Of a stretch of DNA of 64,000 bases, positions 18,349 to 27,050 are shown piece after piece. The stretch's first letter is position 1; each line of letters starts with the position of its first letter. The notes under the pieces were generated by a model, which saw nothing but the letters and a program-made list of their open reading frames with translations, did not search any database and was not told the origin of the DNA. Source of the DNA: an uncultured Moraxella sp. (GTDB lineage Bacteria; Pseudomonadota; Gammaproteobacteria; Pseudomonadales; Moraxellaceae); the NCBI GenBank assembly GCA_943908425.1, contig CALTTC010000002.1, positions 62,001-126,000 of the forward strand. Direction: 5' to 3'. Made by a program: the position numbers and the translations under genes.

Positions 18349-18431
18349 GGCAGATACAGATAAGTTAATAAAAGATAGGCTATTCTACCCTATTTATACC
18401 ATTTAGCAAAGATATAGCGATAAATTGCCTA

Positions 18432-19658
18432 TTAAGTACCAAATTTTAGGCGCTGGCGTGCCAAAAAACGCTCAATGCGGTCAAGTGCTTCGGTCAAATC
18501 CGTCACATTAGGCAAAAATACCAAACGAATATGGTCAGGTTTATCCCAGTTAAAGCCTGTGCCTTGTACCATGAGCACTTTTTCTTCTAATAATAATTCC
18601 ATCATAAACGCCATATCGTTTGCAATTGGATACACCGCCAAATCTAATTTAAAAAAACAATAAAATGCCCCCTGTGGTAAAGCGCAGCTCACCCCTTTAA
18701 TGGCATTGAGTCGTGTTACCGCAAGCTTACGTTGCTGATTTAGTCGTCCATCTTCAGCGGTCAGCGCTTGCATTGACTGATAACCACCCATCGCAGTTTG
18801 AATAGCGTATTGCGCTGGGACATTGCTACATAAGCGCATACTAGCGAGCATGGTTAAGCCTTCAATAAAATCACTGGCGTGCTCTTTTTTGCCCGATAAT
18901 AGTAGCCAGCCTGCCCGAAAACCGGCAATACGGTGCGATTTGGATAAGCCATTAAAGGTCAAGGTCAAGCAATCTTGTGCTAGGACACTTAGTGGCGTAT
19001 GCACCGCCCCATCGTACAAGATACGGTCGTAAATTTCATCTGCCATAAGTATTAAATTATGCTCACAAGCTAAAGCCACCAAATCCTGCAGTAGCTCTTT
19101 GCTATAAACCGCCCCAGTAGGATTGTTCGGGTTAATGACCACAAGCGCCCGAGTGTTTGGAGTGATTTTAGCGGCGATATCTGCCAAATCTGGCGCCCAG
19201 TTTTCTGTTTCTTGGCAGCGATAATGTACCGCCATCCCCCCTGCTAGATGCGTCGCCGCCGTCCAAAGCGGATAATCTGGCATAGGAATCAGCACCTCAT
19301 CGCCATCGTTTAATAACGCTTGCATTGCCATGACAATCAGCTCTGAGACCCCGTTACCAACATACACGTCATTGACATCTACCGCAGAGTGCAATCCCTT
19401 GTTTTGGTAATATTGCAAAATCGCCTTGCGCGCCGCAAAAATCCCTTGCGAATCGCTGTAGCCTTGTGCCAGCGGTAAATTACTCGCCACATCAGCGATA
19501 ATCTCATCAGGGGAAAACAAGCCAAATGGCTCAGGATTACCGATATTAAGCTTAATAATCTTTTGTCCTTCACGTTCCATACGATTGGCAGTGGCTAATA
19601 GCTCGCCGCGAATGTCATAGCAGACGTTATCAAGTTTGGTGGATTTTTTAATCAGCAT
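18432..19658 (-). CDS. alaA: Glutamate-pyruvate type aminotransferase AlaA
   Basis: This fold-type I PLP aminotransferase makes alanine from pyruvate and glutamate in the cytosol. The 408 residues align along the AlaA/AlaC-type family: IIKLNIGNPEPFG near 38-50, YSDSQGIFAAR, VYVGNGVSELI, the PDYPLW loop, VINPNNPTGAVYS with the PLP-contacting Asn, MADEIYDRILYDG with Asp and Tyr, and the Schiff-base lysine in NGLSKSHRIAGFRAGW. The extended N-terminal KKSTKLDNVCYDIRG matches AlaA. It is transcribed alone, divergent from msrB. Other specificities within the aspartate aminotransferase superfamily cannot be excluded by eye. Confidence 0.9.
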   Translation of the reverse strand: MLIKKSTKLDNVCYDIRGELLATANRMEREGQKIIKLNIGNPEPFGLFSPDEIIADVASNLPLAQGYSDSQGIFAARKAILQYYQNKGLHSAVDVNDVYVGNGVSELIVMAMQALLNDGDEVLIPMPDYPLWTAATHLAGGMAVHYRCQETENWAPDLADIAAKITPNTRALVVINPNNPTGAVYSKELLQDLVALACEHNLILMADEIYDRILYDGAVHTPLSVLAQDCLTLTFNGLSKSHRIAGFRAGWLLLSGKKEHASDFIEGLTMLASMRLCSNVPAQYAIQTAMGGYQSMQALTAEDGRLNQQRKLAVTRLNAIKGVSCALPQGAFYCFFKLDLAVYPIANDMAFMMELLLEEKVLMVQGTGFNWDKPDHIRLVFLPNVTDLTEALDRIERFLARQRLKFGT

Positions 19659-19809
19659 AAGTTATATTTAAGATGGCAATAAAGCGCTATAATAAAACGA
19701 TGATTCATAGAATGCAACCCTTAGAATAGCATTTGCTAACAATTTGCTGGCGTCTTGATTTTTGCTAAATAAGACCAATATACAGGCAAATTTTAGCAAG
19801 GTTTATTTT

Positions 19810-20235
19810 ATGTCTTTTAATGATACCGCCCTCACCCCCGAAGAAATCAGCCAATTAACCGACGCGGATTGGCAGGCAAGATTAACTGCTGATGAATACC
19901 ATATTTTGCGCCAAAAAGGCACCGAACGCCCATTTACTGGCATTTATAATGATGTGCAAGACACTGGCATTTACCGCTGCAAAGGGTGTAATGCTAAGTT
20001 ATTTGCCAGCGACAATAAATTTGATGCGGGTTGCGGTTGGCCAAGCTTTGATAAAACAATTAACGATACCGCCGTCCATGAAAGCCTAGATACTTCCCAC
20101 GGTATGCGCCGTATTGAGGTAACTTGTAGCAACTGTGGTGGGCATTTAGGGCACGTTTTCCCTGATGGCCCCAAAGAAACCACGGGTATGCGCTATTGTA
20201 TCAATTCTTTAGCGGTAAGCTTAGATAGTGATTAA
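19810..20235 (+). CDS. msrB: Peptide-methionine (R)-S-oxide reductase
   Basis: MsrB reduces the R epimer of methionine sulfoxide in oxidised proteins. I take the ATG at 19810 (141 residues), preceded by AAGG 8 bases upstream; an in-frame TTG further up adds 16 residues without family resemblance. Visible motifs are the zinc CxxC pairs (CKGC and CSNC), GCGWPSFD, GHLGHVFPDGPKETTGMRYCINS with the catalytic cysteine in RYCINS. It is a stand-alone MsrB without a fused MsrA domain. A strong promoter for the tRNA genes lies just after its stop codon. Confidence 0.95.
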   Translation: MSFNDTALTPEEISQLTDADWQARLTADEYHILRQKGTERPFTGIYNDVQDTGIYRCKGCNAKLFASDNKFDAGCGWPSFDKTINDTAVHESLDTSHGMRRIEVTCSNCGGHLGHVFPDGPKETTGMRYCINSLAVSLDSD

Positions 20236-20246
20236 GCATAAATTTC

Positions 20247-20274
20247 TTGACTTTTTATAAATTTACCTTATAAT
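20247..20274 (+). promoter_or_regulatory. Sigma-70 promoter for the tRNA pair
   Basis: TTGACT and TATAAT are separated by 16 bases, giving a near-consensus promoter whose start point should fall about 25 bases before tRNA-Val. It is the obvious promoter for both tRNA genes. Confidence 0.75.
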
Positions 20275-20306
20275 ACGCGAAAACTTAAACAAATTAAGTT
20301 GTTTAA

Positions 20307-20382
20307 GGGTCGTTAGCTCAGTTGGTAGAGCGTCTGCCTTACACGCAGAATGTCGGCGGTTCGAATCCGTCACGACCCACCA
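20307..20382 (+). tRNA. tRNA-Val (anticodon TAC)
   Basis: The 76 bases fold as a standard cloverleaf: acceptor GGGTCGT pairs with ACGACCC, the D-arm contains AGCTCAGTTGGTAGAGC, the anticodon stem TCTGC/GCAGA encloses CTTACAC with anticodon TAC, the T-loop is GGTTCGAATCC, and the CCA end is encoded. It closely matches enterobacterial tRNA-Val. Confidence 0.97.
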
Positions 20383-20453
20383 AATACTTTTTTAAATAAT
20401 TTTTTGAAAGTAGTTTCACTTTTAAAATAGTTTACAAAGTATTAGCGACCTTA

Positions 20454-20530
20454 GCAGCGGTAGTTCAGTTGGTTAGAATATCGGCCTGTCACGCCGAGGG
20501 TCGCGGGTTCGAGTCCCGTCCGCTGCGCCA
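20454..20530 (+). tRNA. tRNA-Asp (anticodon GTC)
   Basis: The 77 bases fold as a cloverleaf: acceptor GCAGCGG pairs with CCGCTGC, the anticodon stem TCGGC/GCCGA encloses CTGTCAC with anticodon GTC, the T-arm is GCGGGTTCGAGTCCCGT, and discriminator G plus CCA are encoded. It lies 71 bases after tRNA-Val and probably shares its transcript. Confidence 0.97.
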
Positions 20531-20551
20531 TTTTTAAAAGCTTTGCTTTAT

Positions 20552-20583
20552 ACACCAAATCTCCCCTGATTTGGTGTTTTTTT
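20552..20583 (+). terminator. Terminator after the tRNA pair
   Basis: A ten-base-pair stem (ACACCAAATC with GATTTGGTGT) closes a six-base loop and runs into a ten-base T tract, 21 bases after tRNA-Asp. Confidence 0.9.
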
Positions 20584-20719
20584 GTGCTGAAATTTTAAAG
20601 TGCTAAAATCAGTTGCTTGCTATTAAAATATTACAAAATCAATAATTTTCTTGGTAGTTACGACAGTTTTAAGAGTTAAGCTTACTGTTTTATCAATTCT
20701 GTGTTGTTAAAACAACTTA

Positions 20720-20745
20720 ACGGCAAAACCTCCCTATTTTGCCGT
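20720..20745 (-). terminator. Possible hairpin terminator of the purine permease gene
   Basis: ACGGCAAAA pairs with TTTTGCCGT around an eight-base loop, about 60 bases past the permease stop codon. The T run that should follow on the minus strand is poor, so its function is uncertain. Confidence 0.4.
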
Positions 20746-20805
20746 ATAACTAAATAGCAACTATGGATTGTACTATTTTGCGTATTCTATTAGCCTATTA
20801 CCACA

Positions 20806-22101
20806 CTATAAAAACACCAATTTACCCAGTAATACAAGCGTTAATATCCAAACCGCTGGGTTGATTTCTTTGTGCTTACCGCCCAATACCTTGGCGATGG
20901 TATAAGTAATAAAGCCCAAACTAATCCCATCAGCGATAGAAAAGCTTAAGGGCATTAACAATAATATCACCGCCACCGGGGCAGCTTCGGTCAAATCGTC
21001 CCAATCAATCTCTTTTAGGGTAAATAGCATGAGCACCGACACATAAAATATTGCCCCAGCGGTAGCATAGCTTGGCACGGTTCCTGCTAGTGGCGAAAAA
21101 AATAACGCAAGCAAGAACAGCACACCGACCACTACCGCCACAAGCCCTGTTCGTCCGCCAGTTGCCACCCCTGCACTGCTTTCAATAAAGCTTGTTACCG
21201 ATGACGTGCCAAGCAGCGTCCCAGCAATGGTTGCTGAGCTGTCGGCAAATAACGCCTTATCCATATTGGGAACGTTGCCGTCTTTGTCCATCAAGCCTGC
21301 CTTTTTGGTCACACCGATGAGCGTCCCTGATGTATCAAACAAATCCACAAACAAAAATGCAAAAATAACGCTAATCATGGCTACATCAAACGCACCAGCA
21401 ATATCAAGTTGCATCAGTGTCGGGGCAATGGACGGGGGCAGTGCCATGACGCCGTGAAATTGCTGTTCACCAAACAATAAGCTGATGGCAGTAACTATCA
21501 ATACCGCCAAAATCACCGCACCAGACAGTTGTTTCTGGATAAAAAAGACAATCAAAAAAAAGCTTAAAATTGCCATCGCTGGAGCAAATTCGGTCAAATC
21601 CCCCAAAGTAACCAGCGTTGCTGGACTTGCCACAATAATGCCTGATTCTTTTAGGGCAATCAATGCCAAAAACGCACCAATACCAGCGACAATGCCTTTT
21701 TTTAGGGTATCAGGAATGGTGTTGATGACCCACGCTCGCACACCAAAAGCACTGATAAGCACAAATAAACAGCCTGATAAAAATACCGCCCCTAGTGCCG
21801 TTTCCCAGCTTTTGCCCATCTCAAGCACCACAGTATAGGTAAAAAAGGCATTTAAACCCATACCGGGGGCTAGTGCCACGGGCAGGCGTGCCAAAAACCC
21901 CATAATAAAACAGCCCAGTGCTGAGGCAAGACACGTTGCCACAAACACCGCCCCTTTATCCATACCTGCTTGCGACAAGATATTGGGATTGACAAAAATA
22001 ATATACGCCATTGTCAAAAACGTAGTCAGCCCTGCCGACAGCTCGGTTTTAATGGTGCTGTTATTGCCTGTGATATTAAAATAGCGATCTAAAAATTGCA
22101 T
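20806..22101 (-). CDS. NCS2 family purine permease (AzgA/GhxP subgroup)
   Basis: This is an inner-membrane proton symporter for purine bases, probably adenine or guanine/hypoxanthine. The 431 residues form about 12-14 hydrophobic segments. The subgroup is indicated by the N-terminal TELSAGLTTFLTMAYIIFVNP, APGMGLNAFFTY near 80-91, GAFLALIALKESGII near 150, DLFDTSGTLIGV near 265-276, and GTSSVTSFIESSAGVATGGRTGL near 302-325. These are typical of the AzgA/GhxP proteins rather than the UraA or XanQ branches. The substrate cannot be fixed by eye. It is transcribed alone, and no purine riboswitch is visible upstream. Confidence 0.9.
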   Translation of the reverse strand: MQFLDRYFNITGNNSTIKTELSAGLTTFLTMAYIIFVNPNILSQAGMDKGAVFVATCLASALGCFIMGFLARLPVALAPGMGLNAFFTYTVVLEMGKSWETALGAVFLSGCLFVLISAFGVRAWVINTIPDTLKKGIVAGIGAFLALIALKESGIIVASPATLVTLGDLTEFAPAMAILSFFLIVFFIQKQLSGAVILAVLIVTAISLLFGEQQFHGVMALPPSIAPTLMQLDIAGAFDVAMISVIFAFLFVDLFDTSGTLIGVTKKAGLMDKDGNVPNMDKALFADSSATIAGTLLGTSSVTSFIESSAGVATGGRTGLVAVVVGVLFLLALFFSPLAGTVPSYATAGAIFYVSVLMLFTLKEIDWDDLTEAAPVAVILLLMPLSFSIADGISLGFITYTIAKVLGGKHKEINPAVWILTLVLLGKLVFL

Positions 22102-22158
22102 GGATTGGCTCTGCTAGAACGTAAAAAGCGGTTATTGTAGCCTAAGCCAGCTTGCTGT

Positions 22159-24147
22159 TCAATCAAAAAGATAGGGCAATCCAGTATGGCGTACCGTGGC
22201 TTCGGTTAGGGCAACCGTCAAGGCGTGCTGGCTTGCAAATAACCCTAAATGCACTTTGGCGCGCGTAATGGCAGTATAGAGTAGCTCGCGCCCAAGCAGG
22301 CGTGAATTACTGTCATCAAAGCAGATAGCAACTTCTGTAAATTCTGAGCCTTGCGACTTATGAATAGTCATGGCATAGGCGGTAGTAATCATTGTTTCAC
22401 TAAGTAGTGCCACCGATACCGGCTCGGCTTTGCCCTCAAAATATACCCAAAAATCGGTGGCGCGCGCGTATGTTTGACTGCGCCGATACAGACACACACC
22501 GACATCGCCATTAAACAACCCCAGGGCGTAATTATTCTGGGTAATCATCACCACCCGCCCGTGATACCAAGTTAGGGGTTTGGCGCGATATAAACCTTGT
22601 TGCTTTAAATGCGCCTTGGTAACAGCGGCGTTAATCGCTATATCACCCACCGCCCCTAGGTGGCTTGCAGTCAAGATACGATAGGTATTTAACGTGGCAA
22701 AAAGCTTAGGTAACTGCTCATCAATATTTTGAGCATCTTTTAGCGTTTGGCATAAGGAAAAATAAGCCTCGTATGGGGCGATTAAGGCGCTGTATACCTT
22801 ATCTATCGCAGCATTATCTAGTGGATAGTGGCGTAAATTAGGGTGCGACAATGTTTGGATGTGAGCGTATTTATCCGCGATATCTTCTGTCTGCACTAGA
22901 GTCGCAAGCTTACCGACAATAGAATCGTTAGTGAAACGCTGGCTTTTGGTGAGCTTAACATGATATGGAGCAAGCATGGGTAAGCGACATAAATCAGCCA
23001 GCACCGCCCCTGCTTCCACGGCTGCCAACTGATTGGCATCGCCTAATAAAATCAGTCGCGCCCCATCAGCCACACTCGCCAAAAGCTTAGCGCCAAGCTC
23101 TGCGCCAAGCATTGATGTTTCGTCCACAATAATAAGCGCATAAGGTAAAGGATTATTGGCATTGTAATAAGGCGTACCAAGATTTTTGGTGATACCTAGC
23201 AAGCGGTGAATGGTCATGGGTTCTGGCAAGGCGGTAAAATCCTCTCCTACTGCTACCGATAGCGCCGTATACATACGATTGGCGGCTTTCCCAGTGGGAG
23301 CAACAAGCGCCAAAGACAACGCCGGATTACTGCTTAACAAATGCTTGACCAGTTGTCCAACGGTATAGGTTTTGCCAGTACCGGGACCGCCTGTAATAAT
23401 CGTAAAATTGTGGCGCATAGCGGTATTGACCGCTTGTTGTTGCTGATTCTCTAGCGAGGCAATTGCAGGTGGCTCATCATGCACTTGGGGGTAAGCCAAT
23501 AAGCGCTGAATATGCTGGCTTAGCTGATATTCTGCCATCCACGCGCGCTGTAGCCATAAGCCAAAGCCGTGTTCATCCCAAGTGCTTAGCACAAATAAGC
23601 ATCCCCTATCCTCGTGCATTGACTGACAAAAAAATGTATCTGTCAATAACTGATACCAAGCTTGTAATGCTGTGCAATGATAAGCGTAATAAAAACGCAA
23701 TAGCAGGCGAGCAAATTCTTTAACACTCAAGCTTATTTGCTCACCAAATGCCGCCATTTCCTGCGTAAGTGGCTGTAGCGCTGTTTCAATCACTGCCGGC
23801 AATTCATCCGTGGATGTTGCCAGCATTGTCGCACTAATCGCCCCAAACTCGCTGTAGGTGCGCCCAAGGCAAGCGTCCAATGTGGGCAGTGCTTGCGCCA
23901 AAAAATTACTCTGCCAGCGCCCACAATCCAGCCCCCAAGTGGTCACATCAGCGACATTATCGTCACTGAACCATAGCAGCGTATTACCATTCGCCAGCTG
24001 TTGCCCACTCACAAAATACAACAGCACAAACGTGCTATGCAGTGATTTTTTGGTGTGTCCGCCATGTTCTTCCAAGCGTTGCATAATATACTTGGCGCTA
24101 TGCATGGACTGTAATAGTCGCCTAATGGGCGGTGTGTGATTAAGCAT
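22159..24147 (-). CDS. recD: Exodeoxyribonuclease V alpha subunit RecD
   Basis: RecD is the 5'-3' helicase of the RecBCD enzyme that processes double-strand ends for recombination and degrades foreign linear DNA. The 662 residues contain the SF1 motifs in order: Walker A GGPGTGKT at 253-260, APTGKAANRM (motif Ia), DETSML (motif II), LLGDANQLAAVEAGAV (motif III), and near the C-terminus TIHKSQGSEF (motif V) with YTAITRAK (motif VI). The N-terminal ~230 residues are the RecBC-contacting domain. recB and recC are not adjacent, so the genes must be elsewhere or upstream of another segment. The stop is only 57 bases from the permease start. Confidence 0.95.
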   Translation of the reverse strand: MLNHTPPIRRLLQSMHSAKYIMQRLEEHGGHTKKSLHSTFVLLYFVSGQQLANGNTLLWFSDDNVADVTTWGLDCGRWQSNFLAQALPTLDACLGRTYSEFGAISATMLATSTDELPAVIETALQPLTQEMAAFGEQISLSVKEFARLLLRFYYAYHCTALQAWYQLLTDTFFCQSMHEDRGCLFVLSTWDEHGFGLWLQRAWMAEYQLSQHIQRLLAYPQVHDEPPAIASLENQQQQAVNTAMRHNFTIITGGPGTGKTYTVGQLVKHLLSSNPALSLALVAPTGKAANRMYTALSVAVGEDFTALPEPMTIHRLLGITKNLGTPYYNANNPLPYALIIVDETSMLGAELGAKLLASVADGARLILLGDANQLAAVEAGAVLADLCRLPMLAPYHVKLTKSQRFTNDSIVGKLATLVQTEDIADKYAHIQTLSHPNLRHYPLDNAAIDKVYSALIAPYEAYFSLCQTLKDAQNIDEQLPKLFATLNTYRILTASHLGAVGDIAINAAVTKAHLKQQGLYRAKPLTWYHGRVVMITQNNYALGLFNGDVGVCLYRRSQTYARATDFWVYFEGKAEPVSVALLSETMITTAYAMTIHKSQGSEFTEVAICFDDSNSRLLGRELLYTAITRAKVHLGLFASQHALTVALTEATVRHTGLPYLFD

Positions 24148-24205
24148 AAACCCTACTTATATAATAAAAATTATTTAATGACAATGGAAGTATTGGCAGT
24201 ATAAC

Positions 24206-24762
24206 TTAGTGTAGCAAGTGTGTCAGCAAAATAAATAGCCCGATGCCAATTAAACTAATACCGCCCAAAATTTCAGCGATTTTGCCAACCTTTTTGCCAA
24301 TACTTGCCCCAAGCATGACACCAAGTGTTGCCAGTAAGGTGGTTGCCGTACCAATCAGCAAGCAGGCAAGCCAAATATTCACATTCAAAAAAGCAAGGCT
24401 TATGCCAATGACCATAGCGTCAATACTGGTAGCGATGGCGGTCAAAATTGTGGCATACCAGCCGTTTTTTTGGGGATTGTGCTCGGTCGGGTGCAAGGCA
24501 TGATATAGCACATTGATACCAAGCCCTGACACAATAACCCAAAAGCAATCCAGTGGTCTACTTGGCTAATCCAATTTTTTGCCAATACGCCCAAATAGTA
24601 GCCAATAAGCGGAGTTACTGCTTCAATCGCCCCAAAAGTAATGCCTACCTTTACCGCCAATGATAAAGAAACACGCCGATAAGCACTACCCTTGGCGATG
24701 GCGGCAGCAAAGGCGTCCATAGACATGCCAAAAGATAAGGCGACTAATGCCAATAAATTCAC
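24206..24762 (-). pseudogene. mntP: Manganese efflux pump MntP, single frameshift
   Basis: MntP exports Mn2+ from the cytoplasm through six membrane segments. The first half (from 24762) reads MNLLALVALSFGMSMDAFAA, with the GMSMDAFA motif and TPLIGYYLG, up to DHWIAFG. The second half, in another frame, carries the second family motif ATSIDAMVIGISLAFL and ends GIGLFILLTHLLH. The frame changes near 24540-24552, within the TTTTGGG run after DHWIA; one additional base there would restore a normal ~185-residue protein reading DHWIAFWVIVSGLGINVLYHAL across the join. Both halves are otherwise intact, so the shift is recent or a sequencing error. No Mn riboswitch is seen in the 53 bases upstream. Confidence 0.85.
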
Positions 24763-24815
24763 AGCTACTACCCAATACTTGCTTTACTAAGTGTTACTTG
24801 CTGTGCAAAACACAT

Positions 24816-25718
24816 TTAAAAGTTATCTTTTAATTGGCGTAATTGCGCAAATAATGTTTGGCTATCAATGGGCGTTTGTAGATTATCATCAAGGTTGTTT
24901 GTGTTAATGTTGTTTAAAGAAGTGGCTTGTAAATAAGCGGTTTTTAGCGTGTCAAAATCGCTAATGGCACGCAAAAAAGGATTGATTGCTCGCTCATCGC
25001 CAAGCGTTGTCGGCAAGGTTGGCTGATTGTTATTACGCTGATTTTTGGCGGTGGTGAGTGCTGATTGAATGGCGGAATTGTTCGGTTCAATCGTTAAGGC
25101 AAACGCTAAATTGGCAAGGGTGTATTCGTGAGCAGGATAAAAAATACTGTGGTCAGACAGCTGATGATATTTTAAAAAGCTGTGATATAACTGCTCTATG
25201 GTGCCTGTAAAGACACGCCCACACCCCGCCCGAAACAACGTATCGCCACAAAAAACGTGGGTGGTTATGCTTTCACTATTATCAGAAATATTATCACTGG
25301 CAACATTGGGCAAATCCAGCAAATAACTTAAATGGCTATCGGTATGTCCCCCCGTCGCCCAAACGCGCACATCATAGCCAAATGCTTGAAATTGCGTGGC
25401 GTCATCAACAATAATGGGACGATATTTGTCTACTTTATGTGTGCTATGGGCATAGAGTTTGGCAGACGGATAATGGCTTAATAATTCACCCACACCGCCG
25501 ATATGGTCATCATGATGGTGTGTAATCCAAATGGCAGATAGGCTTAATTGGTTGTCTTGTAAAAAAGTCAAGGCAGGCAAGCACTCGCCCACATCAACCA
25601 AAATCGCATCATTGACTGCCTTATTAACAATCGCCCAAATATAGTTGTCCTCTAAGGCACAGATGGGATAAATGGCGATAGAATGATTTGAATTGATACA
25701 GATATTGGCAATTGACAT
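24816..25718 (-). CDS. gloB: Hydroxyacylglutathione hydrolase (glyoxalase II)
   Basis: GloB hydrolyses S-lactoylglutathione to lactate and glutathione, the second step of methylglyoxal detoxification. The metallo-beta-lactamase fold is shown by THHHDDHIGGV (the binuclear metal motif HxHxDH) near residues 66-76, GGHTDSHLSYLL near 121, FCGDTLFRAGCGRVFTGT near 155-172 and FYPAHEYTLANLAFA near 193-207. At 300 residues it is longer than the usual ~255; the extra length is in the Asn-rich C-terminal tail and short loops. The N-terminal ALEDNYIWAI is typical. It lies 53 bases upstream of the mntP remnant on the same strand. Confidence 0.94.
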   Translation of the reverse strand: MSIANICINSNHSIAIYPICALEDNYIWAIVNKAVNDAILVDVGECLPALTFLQDNQLSLSAIWITHHHDDHIGGVGELLSHYPSAKLYAHSTHKVDKYRPIIVDDATQFQAFGYDVRVWATGGHTDSHLSYLLDLPNVASDNISDNSESITTHVFCGDTLFRAGCGRVFTGTIEQLYHSFLKYHQLSDHSIFYPAHEYTLANLAFALTIEPNNSAIQSALTTAKNQRNNNQPTLPTTLGDERAINPFLRAISDFDTLKTAYLQATSLNNINTNNLDDNLQTPIDSQTLFAQLRQLKDNF

Positions 25719-25873
25719 AAAGGTCGCCTTGGCTAATTTTTTATCATTATACTAAAAATAGCACTAAATTGGCGATTATTATTGGCGATTATTATGTAAC
25801 AAGTCGCTATTGACATCATCAGTGATTGTATAATGCCAAAAAACGCAAAAATACCATAAACATTACAAAATAC

Positions 25874-26275
25874 TTATTCGCTCACAAAAGCAATTTTGTT
25901 GAGACCTGCTGTGCTTGCCGCTGCCAAGACTTGAGCGACTGTATCATATTTGCCTTCTTTATCGGCACGTAAATGCACCGCAGGGTCGCTACCACTTGCT
26001 ACTTGCGCTTGCATTTTTTGGGTTAATTCATCAAGCGTTAATGGCTCTTTATCCCAAAAAATCGCTCCATCTTTGTCAATGCTGATTTGAATCACTTCAG
26101 GGGGCATATCGCTGACCGTTGCAACTGTGTTGGGCAAATTTAATGGTATGGTTGGATTTAATACCGTTGCTGTTACCAAAAAAATAATCATCAATACAAG
26201 CATAATATCAATGAGCGGAATTAAGTTCATCTCGCTCATACCTTGATTGTCGTCATCACCCAATGAAAATGCCAT
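25874..26275 (-). CDS. exbD: Biopolymer transport protein ExbD
   Basis: ExbD works with ExbB as the proton-driven motor that energises TonB. The 133 residues have one N-terminal membrane segment containing the protonatable aspartate (NLIPLIDIMLVLMIIFLVT, Asp25 by my count is just before the helix), followed by a periplasmic domain with AVHLRADKEGKYD. It is the third gene of tonB-exbB-exbD and lies 137 bases after exbB. TolR is the main alternative, but the tonB neighbour decides for ExbD. Confidence 0.93.
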   Translation of the reverse strand: MAFSLGDDDNQGMSEMNLIPLIDIMLVLMIIFLVTATVLNPTIPLNLPNTVATVSDMPPEVIQISIDKDGAIFWDKEPLTLDELTQKMQAQVASGSDPAVHLRADKEGKYDTVAQVLAAASTAGLNKIAFVSE

Positions 26276-26412
26276 TTGTTTACCCTTTTTTATTGCTTAT
26301 ATTGCGCTAAAACTTAGTGTGAGTTTATGCTAACCATACTCATTGCTTACAACTCTTTACCTACAACTGTCTGCATACATATTCAAACATGCTTTTACGC
26401 GTATAAATAGTT

Positions 26413-26967
26413 TTATTTGGCACAATCTGCCAAAATTTGATAGGCAGTATCGTTAGCAATATGCATGGCTTTTTTATTACTGCGTATAATAATGTTATAA
26501 AATATCACCGCAGGAATAGCAACCGCCAAGCCAAGTCCTGTCATAATCAAGGCTTCACCCACAGGTCCTGCCACTTGTGCCAACCCCGCCTGTCCACTTT
26601 GCCCAATGCTATGTAAGGCGTGAAAAATTCCCCAAACCGTACCGAACAGTCCAATAAAAGGGGCAATACTAGCAGTCGTGCCCAAAATTCCTAAGCCTTT
26701 TTCTGCTTCAAAACGATAAATAGCGATTTGCTTTAATAGCATCTGTTCTACTACGGTCTTTTTTTGGGTGAAGCCTAGCTCATCAAAACTACTTTTTTGT
26801 TCATAGATACTGCGGTTTAGGTCATCTTTTATAATGGTAGCTAATTTTTTGGTTTGAATAATTTTGATAATACCCGTTACCCAAGAGGCAATGGATAGCA
26901 CAATTAATGCCAAAAATAATGTTTTACTTACCATATCAGTATGGCTTAGATATTGGGCAAAATCCAT
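26413..26967 (-). CDS. exbB: Biopolymer transport protein ExbB
   Basis: ExbB is the pentameric inner-membrane scaffold of the TonB motor. The 184 residues have three membrane segments: about 14-35 (TLFLALIVLSIASWVTGII), about 100-125 (the GLLGTVWGIFHAL region) and about 140-165 (GEALIMTGLGLAVAIPAVIFYNI). The family motifs ASIAPFIGLFGTVWGI and EALIMTGLGLAVAIPAV are clear. It is the middle gene of the tonB-exbB-exbD operon, 83 bases after tonB. It lacks the long N-terminal extension seen in some pseudomonads. Confidence 0.93.
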   Translation of the reverse strand: MDFAQYLSHTDMVSKTLFLALIVLSIASWVTGIIKIIQTKKLATIIKDDLNRSIYEQKSSFDELGFTQKKTVVEQMLLKQIAIYRFEAEKGLGILGTTASIAPFIGLFGTVWGIFHALHSIGQSGQAGLAQVAGPVGEALIMTGLGLAVAIPAVIFYNIIIRSNKKAMHIANDTAYQILADCAK

Positions 26968-27050
26968 ATAATCTCCTAAAATTGGGCTTGCGGTTAATTT
27001 TTTGTTTGTTGGTTGAAAAAATTAGTTGATTATCTCTTTAAATATTTGCG

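Noticed and set aside
17825..18406. Plus-strand frames antisense to the unknown membrane protein gene
   Set aside because: Low-complexity Thr/Ala/Val composition mirrors the minus-strand repeats; no ribosome site or family resemblance.
24206..24532. Separate small membrane protein gene
   Set aside because: It is the C-terminal half of MntP, continuing the upstream frame after a one-base shift.
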